From Saprospiraceae bacterium (GTDB lineage Bacteria > Bacteroidota > Bacteroidia > Chitinophagales > Saprospiraceae): a stretch of DNA of 37,836 bases. Shown piece after piece: positions 7,176 to 16,295 of the stretch. Position numbers and translations under genes: made by a program. Location: positions 1 through 37,836 of the forward strand of contig JADLDL010000360.1 of NCBI GenBank assembly GCA_020846655.1. Direction: 5' to 3'. The notes beneath the pieces were generated by a model. That model was not told the DNA's origin. It worked only from the letters and a program-made list of their open reading frames with translations, and ran no database searches. The first letter of the stretch is position 1. Every line of letters starts with the position of its first letter.

Positions 7176-10100
7176 ATGTCCTACGTAATACGCGTACTTT
7201 CCCTCCTCGCTTTTGCAGGCTGCTGCGCTGTGCTCCAGGCCCAAACTACGCTGCTCGAAGAAAATTTCAACACCTGCGCCCTGCCCGCCAACTGGCAGGC
7301 CAACAGCACCGGTTTCAGCACACCGGCCTGGTACGTCGGCCTGGCGCAAAACCCCGCCATCCAAAACCAAAGCATCGACGGCTCCTGTTTCCTGTTCATC
7401 GATGACGATGCCAACGGCAGCGGTTCCGCCAGTTATGTGCTCAATTTCACGTCGCCGGCCTTCGACGTGACGCCCTTTTCCACGGTAGAATGTTCGATGG
7501 ACGTGTATTTCCGTTTCGGGCAGGAGGATTATATCCAAATCCTGGCTACCGACGGCGCCACCGAAACGCTGTTGGCCCGTTTTGATAAATTCCGCACCAA
7601 CGGCACCGACCTCGCCGCCGACCATTTCAAACTCCGGCACGACCTCGCGCTCGTTTCACAAACTGCCAACACCCGGATTATTATTCGATACACCAGCCCC
7701 AACGGCAGCAAAGGCAACTTCGCCGGCATTGACAACATCAAAATAACCGGCTCGGGCACAGGCAAAAACGTCGTCCGCGAAGCCTTCAACCAGTGCCAAA
7801 AACCCGCCGGCTGGCAATCTGACCTGGTTTCAGGCGCTACCGGCTGGCAATTCGGCAAGGTGCTCCTCGGCTCCTCGGCGTTCTACGACGGCAATTCGAT
7901 GGACGGCTCCTGCTTTGTTTTTTTCGACGACAATGCCCAGGGCGCCAATGCCGCACCATCCGCCATGCGCCTCACGTCTCCCTGGTTCAACGGCATGGAG
8001 TACTACAAATACGAGCTGAATTTCGACCTGATCCTGCGCTACAACGGTGAAGTCATCACCGTGTATGCTGAAAAAGAAAGCGGAGAAAAATTCGTCCTGA
8101 TCAGCTCCAACGACACCTCAGTCGGCGGGCCGTTTTTCCCCAATTACAAACATTTTACCGTCGACCTCAGCCCCTACCGCTCCACCCAACTCCGGATCAT
8201 TTTTGATTATTCCGATGGCAATGCGCATGGCTACTGGGTCGGGATCGACAACGTGAAAGTAACCGGCATGGAGCCCGGCTCGGATTTCTGCTCGAATGCC
8301 CGGAATTTGTTCACCGGAGCGCCCTGCGCCAGCGTGGACAACCTCACCGCCCTGTTCGACGGCCCTGCCACCGCCTGCGCCGGCCGCACCAGCGGCAGCA
8401 TCTGGTACAAGTGGCAAGCCGACTTTACGGGGCTCGCCAAGTTGGTCACCAACGCCAGTTTCAACGATGTGGTGAGCATTTTCACCGGCTCTTGCGCCAG
8501 CCCGCAACTCGCGCTCTGCAACAACCGCGACGAACACGGCTTCACCGGCGAATCCACCTATTTTCCGGCGCAAGCCGGCACCACCTACCTCATCCGGATC
8601 ACCGGCCAGGAAGACGGCTTTGGCCTGGCGCGCGGCCTGGTGTGCCCACAACTGAGCCAGGCGCCCGACTACCCCACCCGACCGGCCAACGACGACTGCG
8701 CCAACGCCCTGGTGCTGGCGGCAAATGCCGCCTGCACGGCCGGCACCAACGCCAATGGCACCATGTCGGCCACACTCCCGACACTCAACGAGCTCGCCCG
8801 TGCCGATGTCTGGTACCGCTTCACTGCCGCTGCCCTGCCCGCCAACCAACACTACGTGCTGCAGAGCAATGCCGACTTTTCGGACATTATCACCCTGTAT
8901 GCCGGCGCTTGCGGAGCGCTACAGGAACTGGCTGGCAACCACAAAGGCGGCAGCCTGACGCTGCCGGCCCTCACGCCCGGCCAAACCTACTGGGTGCAGA
9001 TCGCCGGCAACTTCGCGACGGTGGAGGGCCATGTATGCCCGCAGTTGCTGACGGAAACAAGCGGCCTGTCGGTCAACGATAACTGCCCGGCAGCGCTGGA
9101 TGTCAGCCTGGATGGCACCGCCGTGATGACCGACAACCTCAACGCCGGCGCTTCGGGCCTTCACCCGGCCTGTGCCCTGACGACCGACCGGGATGTCTGG
9201 TTCCGGTTTGTGGCTCCGGCTTCCGGCGCCGTCCGGATCAATACGGGCGCCGATTTTGAGCACACCCTGGCCGTGTGGCAAGGGCCCTGCACGGCCCTGA
9301 CGCCGTTTTTCTGCAAACTCAATCCGCTGAAATGCGAGGGCTACGTGACCGTGGCCGGCCTGCATGCCGGCGATACCTATTTTGTTCAAATCGCCTCCGT
9401 CGACGGGCCAGCCGGCCTGAACAGCGGCCATATCGGGCTGAAAATGCTGGATAGCCAGTTGCCCCTGGATACCAAGCCACTCGAAATGCTGGCCTTCCAG
9501 CCTTGCATCGGGATGGACTCGGCCTGGCTCAAAATTTCGGTCAGCGGTGGCGTGCCGCCGTATCAGTATTCCGGCAACACGCCGGGGCAGATCCTGGCCA
9601 GCGGCACCTCGTTTCTGGCCGTCGTCACCGATGCCCGGGGCTGCGAAGTGTATACCGATGGCATTGTGAAAGATTGCGCGTCCAACGAATGCACCATTTC
9701 TATTGCGCTGACCCCGACGGCAGTGAGTTGCTATGGCGAGTCGGACGGCGCCTTGTCGGCAGGAGCGACGGGCGGCACCGGGCCGTTTACGTTCAACTGG
9801 TCGGACGGGACGCCCACCGCCTACAACGACGGGCTTTCGGCCGGTGTGTACGGCCTGACGGTGACCGATGCCAACGGTTGTGAAAGCATCGTGAGCGCCA
9901 CCCTGAGCCAGCCCGACTCGATTCTGGTGAGCACCACCCTGGTGGTCTCGCCGGCGCAGGGGCAACAAAACGGCGCCCTGGAGGTGCAGGTAAGCGGTGG
10001 ACATGGCAACTACGCCTACACCTGGCTGCGCAACGACAGTTTGTTTGCCAGCGGCAGTGCCCGGCTGGACAGTATTCCAAACGGCTACTATGTGGTGCTG

Positions 10101-10427
10101 GTAAGCGACAGCGCCGGCTGCACCGGCAGTTTCGGGTATTTGCTGGAAACGGTGAGCACCCACCAGCCGCAGGAGGCCTTTTCGGCGACCTTGTCGCCCA
10201 ATCCAGCTTCAGGCAAGGCTTGGCTGAGCGTTTCTTTGCCCAAGCCGCAGGCGCTCCACCTGTCTTTGTCGGACGGCGCAGGCCGGGTCTTGCGGCAGTG
10301 GCGCGTAAATGAATTACTTGAATCCAGGATTCCGATTGACCTGAGCGGCCTTCCTGCGGGCGGGTATACCTTGTTTGTCCGGACAGAAAAATACGGAATT
10401 GCCAAACGGGTGCTGGTCAAAGAGTAA
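7176..10427 (+). CDS. Large secreted T9SS adhesin with SprB repeat
   Basis: This 1083-residue protein starts with a Sec signal peptide (SYVIRVLSLLAFAGCCAVLQAQ), which fixes the start at 7176; the longer in-frame start at 7101 would add a hydrophilic extension in front of it. Two choice-of-anchor-J-like beta domains follow at about 25-193 and 198-365; both have an ENFN/EAFN-C-PAxWQ opening and an IDGSCF/MDGSCF motif. Three pre-peptidase-C-like domains lie at about 368-490, 503-620 and 631-755, sharing NDDCANAL and DVWYRFxA motifs. A SprB repeat (VSCYGESDGALSAGATGG, then TVTDANGCES) lies at about 841-915. The last 83 residues, beginning LSPNPASGKAWLSV, are a type A T9SS sorting domain ending in KRVLVKE. 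It is a surface or released adhesin-like protein with no catalytic motif visible. Confidence 0.88.
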   Translation: MSYVIRVLSLLAFAGCCAVLQAQTTLLEENFNTCALPANWQANSTGFSTPAWYVGLAQNPAIQNQSIDGSCFLFIDDDANGSGSASYVLNFTSPAFDVTPFSTVECSMDVYFRFGQEDYIQILATDGATETLLARFDKFRTNGTDLAADHFKLRHDLALVSQTANTRIIIRYTSPNGSKGNFAGIDNIKITGSGTGKNVVREAFNQCQKPAGWQSDLVSGATGWQFGKVLLGSSAFYDGNSMDGSCFVFFDDNAQGANAAPSAMRLTSPWFNGMEYYKYELNFDLILRYNGEVITVYAEKESGEKFVLISSNDTSVGGPFFPNYKHFTVDLSPYRSTQLRIIFDYSDGNAHGYWVGIDNVKVTGMEPGSDFCSNARNLFTGAPCASVDNLTALFDGPATACAGRTSGSIWYKWQADFTGLAKLVTNASFNDVVSIFTGSCASPQLALCNNRDEHGFTGESTYFPAQAGTTYLIRITGQEDGFGLARGLVCPQLSQAPDYPTRPANDDCANALVLAANAACTAGTNANGTMSATLPTLNELARADVWYRFTAAALPANQHYVLQSNADFSDIITLYAGACGALQELAGNHKGGSLTLPALTPGQTYWVQIAGNFATVEGHVCPQLLTETSGLSVNDNCPAALDVSLDGTAVMTDNLNAGASGLHPACALTTDRDVWFRFVAPASGAVRINTGADFEHTLAVWQGPCTALTPFFCKLNPLKCEGYVTVAGLHAGDTYFVQIASVDGPAGLNSGHIGLKMLDSQLPLDTKPLEMLAFQPCIGMDSAWLKISVSGGVPPYQYSGNTPGQILASGTSFLAVVTDARGCEVYTDGIVKDCASNECTISIALTPTAVSCYGESDGALSAGATGGTGPFTFNWSDGTPTAYNDGLSAGVYGLTVTDANGCESIVSATLSQPDSILVSTTLVVSPAQGQQNGALEVQVSGGHGNYAYTWLRNDSLFASGSARLDSIPNGYYVVLVSDSAGCTGSFGYLLETVSTHQPQEAFSATLSPNPASGKAWLSVSLPKPQALHLSLSDGAGRVLRQWRVNELLESRIPIDLSGLPAGGYTLFVRTEKYGIAKRVLVKE

Positions 10428-10774
10428 AATGGCCGGGGCCTAACATTTTTAATGTAAACTTTCCGGTAGTAGAACTTTACCTATTATATTTAAACCATAT
10501 CTTTGCCTGCTGTCCGATTTTTTCGGCAGGACACCGGTGCCTTTCCTCCTATGTATTGGCACGACTTTTGCCTTCCCGTGGCGTATAATCTCCTTTGGTT
10601 ATCAATTGATTGCGTATAATTTTAATGTAATGCTACAGTTATACAAAACCGCTTGATAATCAATCCCATAAGCCAGGCAAAAGTCCGGAACACGCTCTAA
10701 TAAATTACTTCCGCCCCCCATGTACACACCCTGCGTTCGCGCGGCGGTATTTTGTTATTGCTAAATGTTTTTTT
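10428..10774. promoter_or_regulatory. AT-rich leader region upstream of the polysaccharide locus
   Basis: This 347-base gap between the adhesin and the first polysaccharide gene holds no convincing gene. It contains a candidate promoter (10498-10505), an 11-bp inverted repeat GACTTTTGCCT at 10563-10573 against 10675-10685, a direct repeat of TTTTAATGTAA (10447-10457 and 10620-10630), a direct repeat of GCGTATAAT (10581-10589 and 10612-10620), and short TTATCAA/TTGATAA arms (10599-10605 and 10653-10659). Its density of repeats and AT richness contrast with the flanking genes and suggest a control region for the 27-kb locus. Confidence 0.5.
10498..10505 (+). promoter_or_regulatory. Candidate -7 promoter element for the polysaccharide locus
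   Basis: TATCTTTG matches the Bacteroidota consensus TAnnTTTG. The sequence 17 bases upstream is TTTAC (10476-10480), a weak match to the -33 element. It lies about 270 bases before the GTG start of wlbB, so the leader would include the inverted and direct repeats of this gap. Confidence 0.35.
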
Positions 10775-11353
10775 GTGTCAGATAAATCCTTTTACGCGCA
10801 TTCCAGTGCCATTATTGACGAAGGTTGTGTGGTTGGCGCCGGTTCAAAAGTGTGGCATTTTTGTCACCTCTCGGCGGGTTCGCAGTTGGGCGAAAACTGT
10901 TCGATCGGCCAGAACGTATTTATTGCCTCAGGCGTAGTGCTGGGCAACAACGTGAAAGTGCAAAACAACGTATCGATTTACACCGGCGTCGTCTGTGAGG
11001 ACGATGTGTTTTTGGGGCCGTCGATGGTGTTCACGAACGTAATCAACCCGCGCAGCGCGGTGGTACGCAAAAACGAATACAAAACAACCTATGTCTCCAA
11101 GGGCGTCACGATTGGCGCCAATGCTACGATTGTATGTGGCTCGCGACTTGGCCCTTTTTGTTTTATCGGCGCCGGCGCCGTGGTCACGAAGGATGTGCCG
11201 GCCTATGCTTTGCTGGTCGGCAACCCGGCGCGGCAGATGGGCTGGATGAGCGAACACGGCGAGCGGCTGCACTTCGACGCAGCGGGAGAAGCCATTTGCC
11301 CGGGCAGTGGCAGCCGGTATGTGCTGGAAAACGGGCAAGTCCACAAGAAATAA
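10775..11353 (+). CDS. wlbB: UDP-2-acetamido-3-amino-2,3-dideoxyglucuronate N-acetyltransferase (WlbB/WbpD-like)
   Basis: This 192-residue left-handed beta-helix acetyltransferase should use acetyl-CoA to acetylate the 3-amino group of the UDP-GlcNAc-derived uronic acid, giving UDP-2,3-diacetamido-2,3-dideoxyglucuronate. Hexapeptide turns run through the protein (VVGAGSKVWHF, GENCSIGQNVFIASG, IGANATIVCGSRLG, FIGAGAVVTKDVP), and the family-specific tail GNPARQMGWMSEHGERL is present. The start is a GTG at 10775 (MSDKSFYAH); the nearby ATG at 10765 is in another frame and stops at once. The next gene is the matching dehydrogenase wlbA, 50 bases downstream. The UDP-GlcNAc 6-dehydrogenase (WbpA) and the 3-aminotransferase (WbpE) of this route are not in the window. 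Confidence 0.9.
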   Translation: MSDKSFYAHSSAIIDEGCVVGAGSKVWHFCHLSAGSQLGENCSIGQNVFIASGVVLGNNVKVQNNVSIYTGVVCEDDVFLGPSMVFTNVINPRSAVVRKNEYKTTYVSKGVTIGANATIVCGSRLGPFCFIGAGAVVTKDVPAYALLVGNPARQMGWMSEHGERLHFDAAGEAICPGSGSRYVLENGQVHKK

Positions 11354-11403
11354 CCATTTGATTCTTTCAACAAACACTTAGGAATACTCCTTTACCACTC
11401 GAA

Positions 11404-12372
11404 ATGAAGCGATTTGTACTTATTGGAGCCGCCGGTTACATTGCTCCGCGGCACATGAAAGCCATCAGGGAAACAGGCAACACGCTGGTAGCAGCGCTCG
11501 ACACGAACGATTCGGTTGGCATCATCGACAGTTATTTTCCGGAATCTGATTTTTTCACCGAATTCGAACGTTTTGACCGGCACGTCAGCCGCATGAAACG
11601 CAATGGTGTGCCGATCGACTATGCCGCCGTTTGCTCGCCCAATTACCTGCACGATGCCCATATTCGTTTTGGACTTCGGATCGGCGCCAACGTCATTTGT
11701 GAAAAACCCCTGGTATTGAACCCCTGGAACGTGGAAGGCCTGCGCGATATCGAAGAAGAAACCGGGCACCGGGTGTTCACCATCCTCCAACTGCGCTTGC
11801 ATCCGACGATCATGGAGTTGAAACGACAGGTCGATGCCGCGCCGCCGGGTAAGGTATTTGACGTAGATCTTTCGTATATTACTTCGCGTGGCAACTGGTA
11901 TTTTGCAAGTTGGAAAGGCGAACGCGAGAAATCGGGCGGTATTGGCACCAATATTGGCATTCACTTTTTCGACATGCTGCACTGGATCTTTGGCAACGTG
12001 GAAGAAAATGTGGTAAACCTTCAAACCCACGACCGGGCAGCCGGCTTCTTGCGCCTGGAAAAAGCCCGGGTGCGTTGGTTTTTGAGCATCAACTACGAAT
12101 CGATCCCGGCGGCCATAAAGGCTACCGGCGCCCGTACCTACCGCTCCATCAGTGTGGAAGGCAAAGAAATCGAGTTTAGCGAAGGGTTCACCGATTTGCA
12201 TACCCTGAGTTACAAAGCCATTTTGGAAGGAAAAGGATATGGGCTGGAAGCCGCCCGGCACGCGGTGGAAATAGCGCATACCATCCGAAATGCACAACCC
12301 ATCGGCCTGGTGGGCAATTACCACCCCCTGGCCGAATTGCCCCAAGCCGCTCATCCGTTCGAACACGAATAA
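11404..12372 (+). CDS. wlbA: UDP-N-acetylglucosaminuronate 3-dehydrogenase (WlbA/WbpB-like)
   Basis: This 322-residue Gfo/Idh/MocA oxidoreductase should oxidise C3 of UDP-GlcNAcA with NAD+, giving the 3-keto sugar for transamination. The N-terminus FVLIGAAGYIAPRHMKAI is the characteristic nucleotide-binding start of WlbA/WbpB proteins, and the EKP catalytic motif appears in VICEKPLVLNPWN. The C-terminal domain carries RGNWYFASWKGEREKSGG and GIHFFDMLHW, also typical of the family. Length is close to that of characterised members. It follows wlbB by 50 bases on the same strand, and the two form a functional pair. The product is a precursor of acidic surface glycans such as O-antigens. Confidence 0.93.
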   Translation: MKRFVLIGAAGYIAPRHMKAIRETGNTLVAALDTNDSVGIIDSYFPESDFFTEFERFDRHVSRMKRNGVPIDYAAVCSPNYLHDAHIRFGLRIGANVICEKPLVLNPWNVEGLRDIEEETGHRVFTILQLRLHPTIMELKRQVDAAPPGKVFDVDLSYITSRGNWYFASWKGEREKSGGIGTNIGIHFFDMLHWIFGNVEENVVNLQTHDRAAGFLRLEKARVRWFLSINYESIPAAIKATGARTYRSISVEGKEIEFSEGFTDLHTLSYKAILEGKGYGLEAARHAVEIAHTIRNAQPIGLVGNYHPLAELPQAAHPFEHE

Positions 12373-12447
12373 TCCTAATCCGCCTGATCACCGCATTTGC
12401 GGCGCCCTGTACGGGGGAGCCGTTTACCCTTTCAATCTGATTCCGTC

Positions 12448-14790
12448 ATGGGAGAGAAGCAGTTCAACATCAAGAAGTTACTTTATAAAGGACTCCGGTA
12501 TTGGTACCTATTTATCACCATTCCGCCGATGATCCTGGCCGCTGCCTATTTCTATTTGAAATATACCATGCCCACCTACCAATCGGAAGCCATGATCCTC
12601 ATCAAGGATGATGAAAACTCCGGGGCCCCCACCGAAGAAATTGTGTTTACCGAACTGGGGATGGGCAAAAAGAACAAGACGCTGGAAAATGAAACCCTCA
12701 TCCTGAAATCCACCCCGGTGCTGATCGAAGTGGTGAAAAAACTCGACCTGCAATACGAGTACACCGCGGGGGATGGTTTCAAAAAAACAGCGCTGTACAA
12801 AAGTTCCCCGATCCAGGTGCTCGCCTGGAAACCCCTCGACGAACGCAGCGAACTCCTCGCCCTGGTGCACGACAACGGCCGCGGCGGCTACCGCCTGCTG
12901 CTCGACAAACAGGAGTTCAACGGCGAATTTGGCAAAGAAATGCAATTGCCCGGCGGCACGCTCACGCTGTCGCACAAACCCGGCCAGTTTGCCGATTTCC
13001 CGCTGCAAATCAGCATCATCCCGCCGCTCGACATGGCCCGCGGGATTGCCGACAAACTGAAAGTGGAAATCATGGGCGAGCTCTCCAGTACCCTGCACCT
13101 GAGCATCAAGGATATTTCGCCGCTCCGCGCCCGCGATATTCTCGGCACCCTCATGGACGTCTACAACCAGACTAGTATCGAGATCAAAAACAAGGCCTAC
13201 GAGAACACCATCAACATGGTGAACGAGCGGATCAAAATGATGGAGGACAACCTGGAGCGCACCGAACTGAACTACGAAGCCTACAAGCGCAACAACCAAT
13301 CCGTCGACATGAGTGCAGAAGGCACCCTGCTGATGACCGAACTGGCTACCTCGAATAAAGAATTGTCGGACAAGCGGGTGCAAATGGAAATCCTGAACTC
13401 CGTGGAGGATTTCCTGATCCGCAACCAGAGCAAATTCGAGTTTGTGCCCACCAACATCAACCTGAACAACCTCACGCTGACCAACCAGTTGACCACCTTC
13501 AACGAGCTGTTGCGCAACCGCGAAAAACTCTACCAGTCGGCCGGCGCCGCACACCCCGATTTGGTGCTCACCGAGCACCAGATCAACAACCTGCGGGAAA
13601 CCATCATCGACAACATTCGCAGCATCAAAAGCGACCTGGTCATTGCCAACAACGCCAGCCAGGGCTTCCGCTCCAACCTCGAAGACCGCCTCTCCAGCCT
13701 GCCCCGCCGCGAACGCCAGTTGGCTGAAATCGAGCGCGAGAAAAACCTGAAAGAAAATCTCTACCTCTACCTCCTGCAAAAACGCGAGCAAGCGGCCGTT
13801 TCGCTGGCCGTGACCGCCGCAAAAGGCCGGATCGTGGAACCCGCCGAGCCCGTGTACTCGCCTGTCAGCCCCAAACGCTCGCAGATCTGGCTCATCGCCC
13901 TGTTTATGAGTTTTGCGATCCCCATCGGTATCGTATTTTTCATCGAATCGCTCAACGACAAAGTCATGTCGGAAGAGGATATCGTGGAAGCCACTTCCGT
14001 GCCGCTGGCCGGCACCCTGGGCCAAAGCCGCAAAAAAGGCCATATCGTGGTCACCGAAAACAGCCGCAGCGCCGTAGCCGAAATGTTTCGCCTCCTGCGG
14101 GCCAACCTGGCCTACATCGCGCCGGGGCAGGACCTGAAAACCGTGCTCGTCACCTCCAGCACCTCGGGCGAAGGCAAATCGTTTATCGCCATCAACCTGG
14201 GCATGACCATGGCCCTGGCCGGCAAAAAAGTACTGATCATCGAACTCGACCTGCGCAAACCCAAGCAGGAACAGTACACCGGGGTGGAACGCTCCGACGA
14301 TGGCCTGGTCAACTACCTGATCAGCGGCAACATGAAACCCTACCAGGTCATTCGCAACACCGGCCTGCACGCCCGGCTCGACCTCATCAGCAGCGGCGCC
14401 ATTCCGCCCAACCCCGGTGAGTTGATCCTATCGGCCCGCCTGCGCGAACTGGTTGATAAAATGCGGGATGAATACGATTTCATCATCCTCGATGCCCCGC
14501 CGGTTGGCCGGGTAGCCGATGCCCTGCAAATGAAAGACCTGGCCGAAGCAACCATGTACGTGGTGCGCACCAACTATACCCGCAAAGGACAACTGGAGAT
14601 CATCGAAGACATCGCCCAGAAAGGCAAAATGCCGCGGCCCTTTATCGTGCTCAACGGCATCCCGACCAACAAGCCGGGCGGCAGTTATTCGTATGGCTAT
14701 GGCTACGGCCATGGCAAAGGATATGGCTATTACCAGGAAGACGAGGAGGTAAAAAAACCGGGAAAAGTAAAAGCCGGAAAAGGGAAGTAA
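12448..14790 (+). CDS. wzc: Wzc-like polysaccharide co-polymerase and tyrosine autokinase
   Basis: This 780-residue inner-membrane protein joins a Wzz/GumC chain-length domain to a BY-kinase. Membrane segments lie at about 20-40 (YLFITIPPMILAAAYFYL) and 479-500. The large periplasmic region between them has coiled-coil stretches. The cytoplasmic kinase shows Walker A TSSTSGEGKSF near 567, Walker A' VLIIELDLRKPK near 597 and Walker B FIILDAPPVG near 680. The C-terminus has a cluster of seven tyrosines in SYSYGYGYGHGKGYGYY, the autophosphorylation tail that controls polymer assembly. The start at 12448 (MGEKQFNIKKLL) fits the family; the in-frame start at 12397 adds 17 residues with no support. 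The partner outer-membrane exporter is not in the window. The flippase gene follows 19 bases later. Confidence 0.93.
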   Translation: MGEKQFNIKKLLYKGLRYWYLFITIPPMILAAAYFYLKYTMPTYQSEAMILIKDDENSGAPTEEIVFTELGMGKKNKTLENETLILKSTPVLIEVVKKLDLQYEYTAGDGFKKTALYKSSPIQVLAWKPLDERSELLALVHDNGRGGYRLLLDKQEFNGEFGKEMQLPGGTLTLSHKPGQFADFPLQISIIPPLDMARGIADKLKVEIMGELSSTLHLSIKDISPLRARDILGTLMDVYNQTSIEIKNKAYENTINMVNERIKMMEDNLERTELNYEAYKRNNQSVDMSAEGTLLMTELATSNKELSDKRVQMEILNSVEDFLIRNQSKFEFVPTNINLNNLTLTNQLTTFNELLRNREKLYQSAGAAHPDLVLTEHQINNLRETIIDNIRSIKSDLVIANNASQGFRSNLEDRLSSLPRRERQLAEIEREKNLKENLYLYLLQKREQAAVSLAVTAAKGRIVEPAEPVYSPVSPKRSQIWLIALFMSFAIPIGIVFFIESLNDKVMSEEDIVEATSVPLAGTLGQSRKKGHIVVTENSRSAVAEMFRLLRANLAYIAPGQDLKTVLVTSSTSGEGKSFIAINLGMTMALAGKKVLIIELDLRKPKQEQYTGVERSDDGLVNYLISGNMKPYQVIRNTGLHARLDLISSGAIPPNPGELILSARLRELVDKMRDEYDFIILDAPPVGRVADALQMKDLAEATMYVVRTNYTRKGQLEIIEDIAQKGKMPRPFIVLNGIPTNKPGGSYSYGYGYGHGKGYGYYQEDEEVKKPGKVKAGKGK

Positions 14791-14809
14791 GCCCACAGCC
14801 ATCCTCATC

Positions 14810-16279
14810 ATGTCAAAAACACTAAGTGAACGGTCCCTGTCGGCCATTGTCTGGGTATTGCTGGACAAACTGGGCGGGAGCAGCGTGAATTTTATCGTCA
14901 CGATCCTGCTGGCCCGGCTATTGTTGCCCGAAGACTTCGGCCTGGTGGCCATGGTGATGGTGTTCTTCGAATTTTCGTCGGTATTTGTGGAAAGCGGGTT
15001 TTCGACCGCCCTGATCCGGGAAAAAACCATTTCGGAACTGGACAAGTCGACCACCTTTATTTTCAACTTCGTAGCGGCGATCGTACTCTATACGATCCTC
15101 TTTTTCAGTGCCCCGGCTATCGCCGCTTTTTTCAACCAGGAGATGCTGGTTTGGATCGTCCGGATTATGGGCCTGAACCTCTTGTTCAACGCCTTTTCCA
15201 TCGTGCAACGCACCAGCCTGATGCAGCAGGTGCATTTTCAGACCCAAACCAAAATCCGTTTCCTGACCGTGAGCCTCTCGGGCGCCCTGGCGATCCTGAT
15301 GGCCTACCAGGGCTACGGCGTTTGGGCGCTGGTGGTGCGCTTTGTGTTGTCGGACCTGATGGACTCGATTCTCCTGACCCTGATGACCCGCTGGCGCCCG
15401 CGCTGGCAGTTCAGTTGGGCCTCGTTTCACCGGCTGTTCGGCTTTGGTTCCAAAATTCTGGCCGCCGCCATTCTCGACAAGTTTTTTACCCACATTTACA
15501 AACTCCTGATCGGCAAATTCTTTGCGGCGGCGACCCTCGGTTTTTACACGCAGGCCAACAATTTCACCAATATGGTGATCAATACCCTGTTCCGGACCAT
15601 CCAAAACGTCTCGTACCCGGTACTGGCGCAGTTGCAGGACGAACCGGAAAAACTCAAACAGGGCTACCGCAAAATACTGAAACTCAGTTCGTTCATCATT
15701 ATTCCGGCCATGATCATCCTCGGCGCGCTGGCCGAGCCGGTTATCCGGATTCTGGTCGGCGACAAGTGGCTGCCGTCGGTACCCATGCTCCAGTTGTTGT
15801 GCATTTCCGGGCTGACCTATCATTTCAGTTCGATCAACCTCAACATGCTGCTGGTGCTGGGCCGCTCCGACCTGAGCCTGAAACTGGAGGTGGTGAAAAA
15901 AATAAACATCTCCATCGCCATCCTCACCGGGCTTCAGTTTGGCATCTACGGCCTCATCATCGGCGAGGTGATCACCGCCTACGTGAACCTGTTTGTCAAT
16001 GCGTATTACTCCAATAAATTCCTCCACTACTCTATCCGCGAACAGATCAAAGATATTTTGCCGACGGCCTCCATCAGCCTTGGCGTTGGCGCGATATTGG
16101 TATGGATTCAACAGTACCCGAGTTTGCCGGGCATGCTGCACCTGATCTTCCTGTCTGCCCTGGGCGGCGCGCTGTACCTGCTGCTGCACCTGCTGGCCAA
16201 AACGGAGGAAATGAGTTTGCTGCGCAATACCGTGATCCCCAAAACCATGAAGTTATTGAAAATCAAGCCCATGCCATAA
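14810..16279 (+). CDS. Wzx-like lipid-linked oligosaccharide flippase (MOP superfamily)
   Basis: This 489-residue protein is strongly hydrophobic, with about twelve or more membrane segments, and has the start typical of TuaB/WzxC-type polysaccharide transporters (WVLLDKLGGSSVNFIVTILLARLLLPEDFG). The family flips undecaprenyl-linked repeat units across the inner membrane. A conserved middle segment, FGSKILAAAILDKFF followed by LIGKFFAAATLGFYTQAN, supports the assignment. It lies directly between the Wzc-like kinase and two GT2 transferases, as expected in a Wzx/Wzy locus. Substrate specificity cannot be read from the sequence. Confidence 0.9.
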   Translation: MSKTLSERSLSAIVWVLLDKLGGSSVNFIVTILLARLLLPEDFGLVAMVMVFFEFSSVFVESGFSTALIREKTISELDKSTTFIFNFVAAIVLYTILFFSAPAIAAFFNQEMLVWIVRIMGLNLLFNAFSIVQRTSLMQQVHFQTQTKIRFLTVSLSGALAILMAYQGYGVWALVVRFVLSDLMDSILLTLMTRWRPRWQFSWASFHRLFGFGSKILAAAILDKFFTHIYKLLIGKFFAAATLGFYTQANNFTNMVINTLFRTIQNVSYPVLAQLQDEPEKLKQGYRKILKLSSFIIIPAMIILGALAEPVIRILVGDKWLPSVPMLQLLCISGLTYHFSSINLNMLLVLGRSDLSLKLEVVKKINISIAILTGLQFGIYGLIIGEVITAYVNLFVNAYYSNKFLHYSIREQIKDILPTASISLGVGAILVWIQQYPSLPGMLHLIFLSALGGALYLLLHLLAKTEEMSLLRNTVIPKTMKLLKIKPMP

Positions 16280-16295
16280 GAACACGTACAGAACC

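Noticed and set aside
12508-14370. A 620-codon minus-strand frame opposite the wzc-like gene
   Set aside because: The plus-strand protein has complete motifs; the antisense translation has no domain and an odd Phe/Val/Gly-rich composition.
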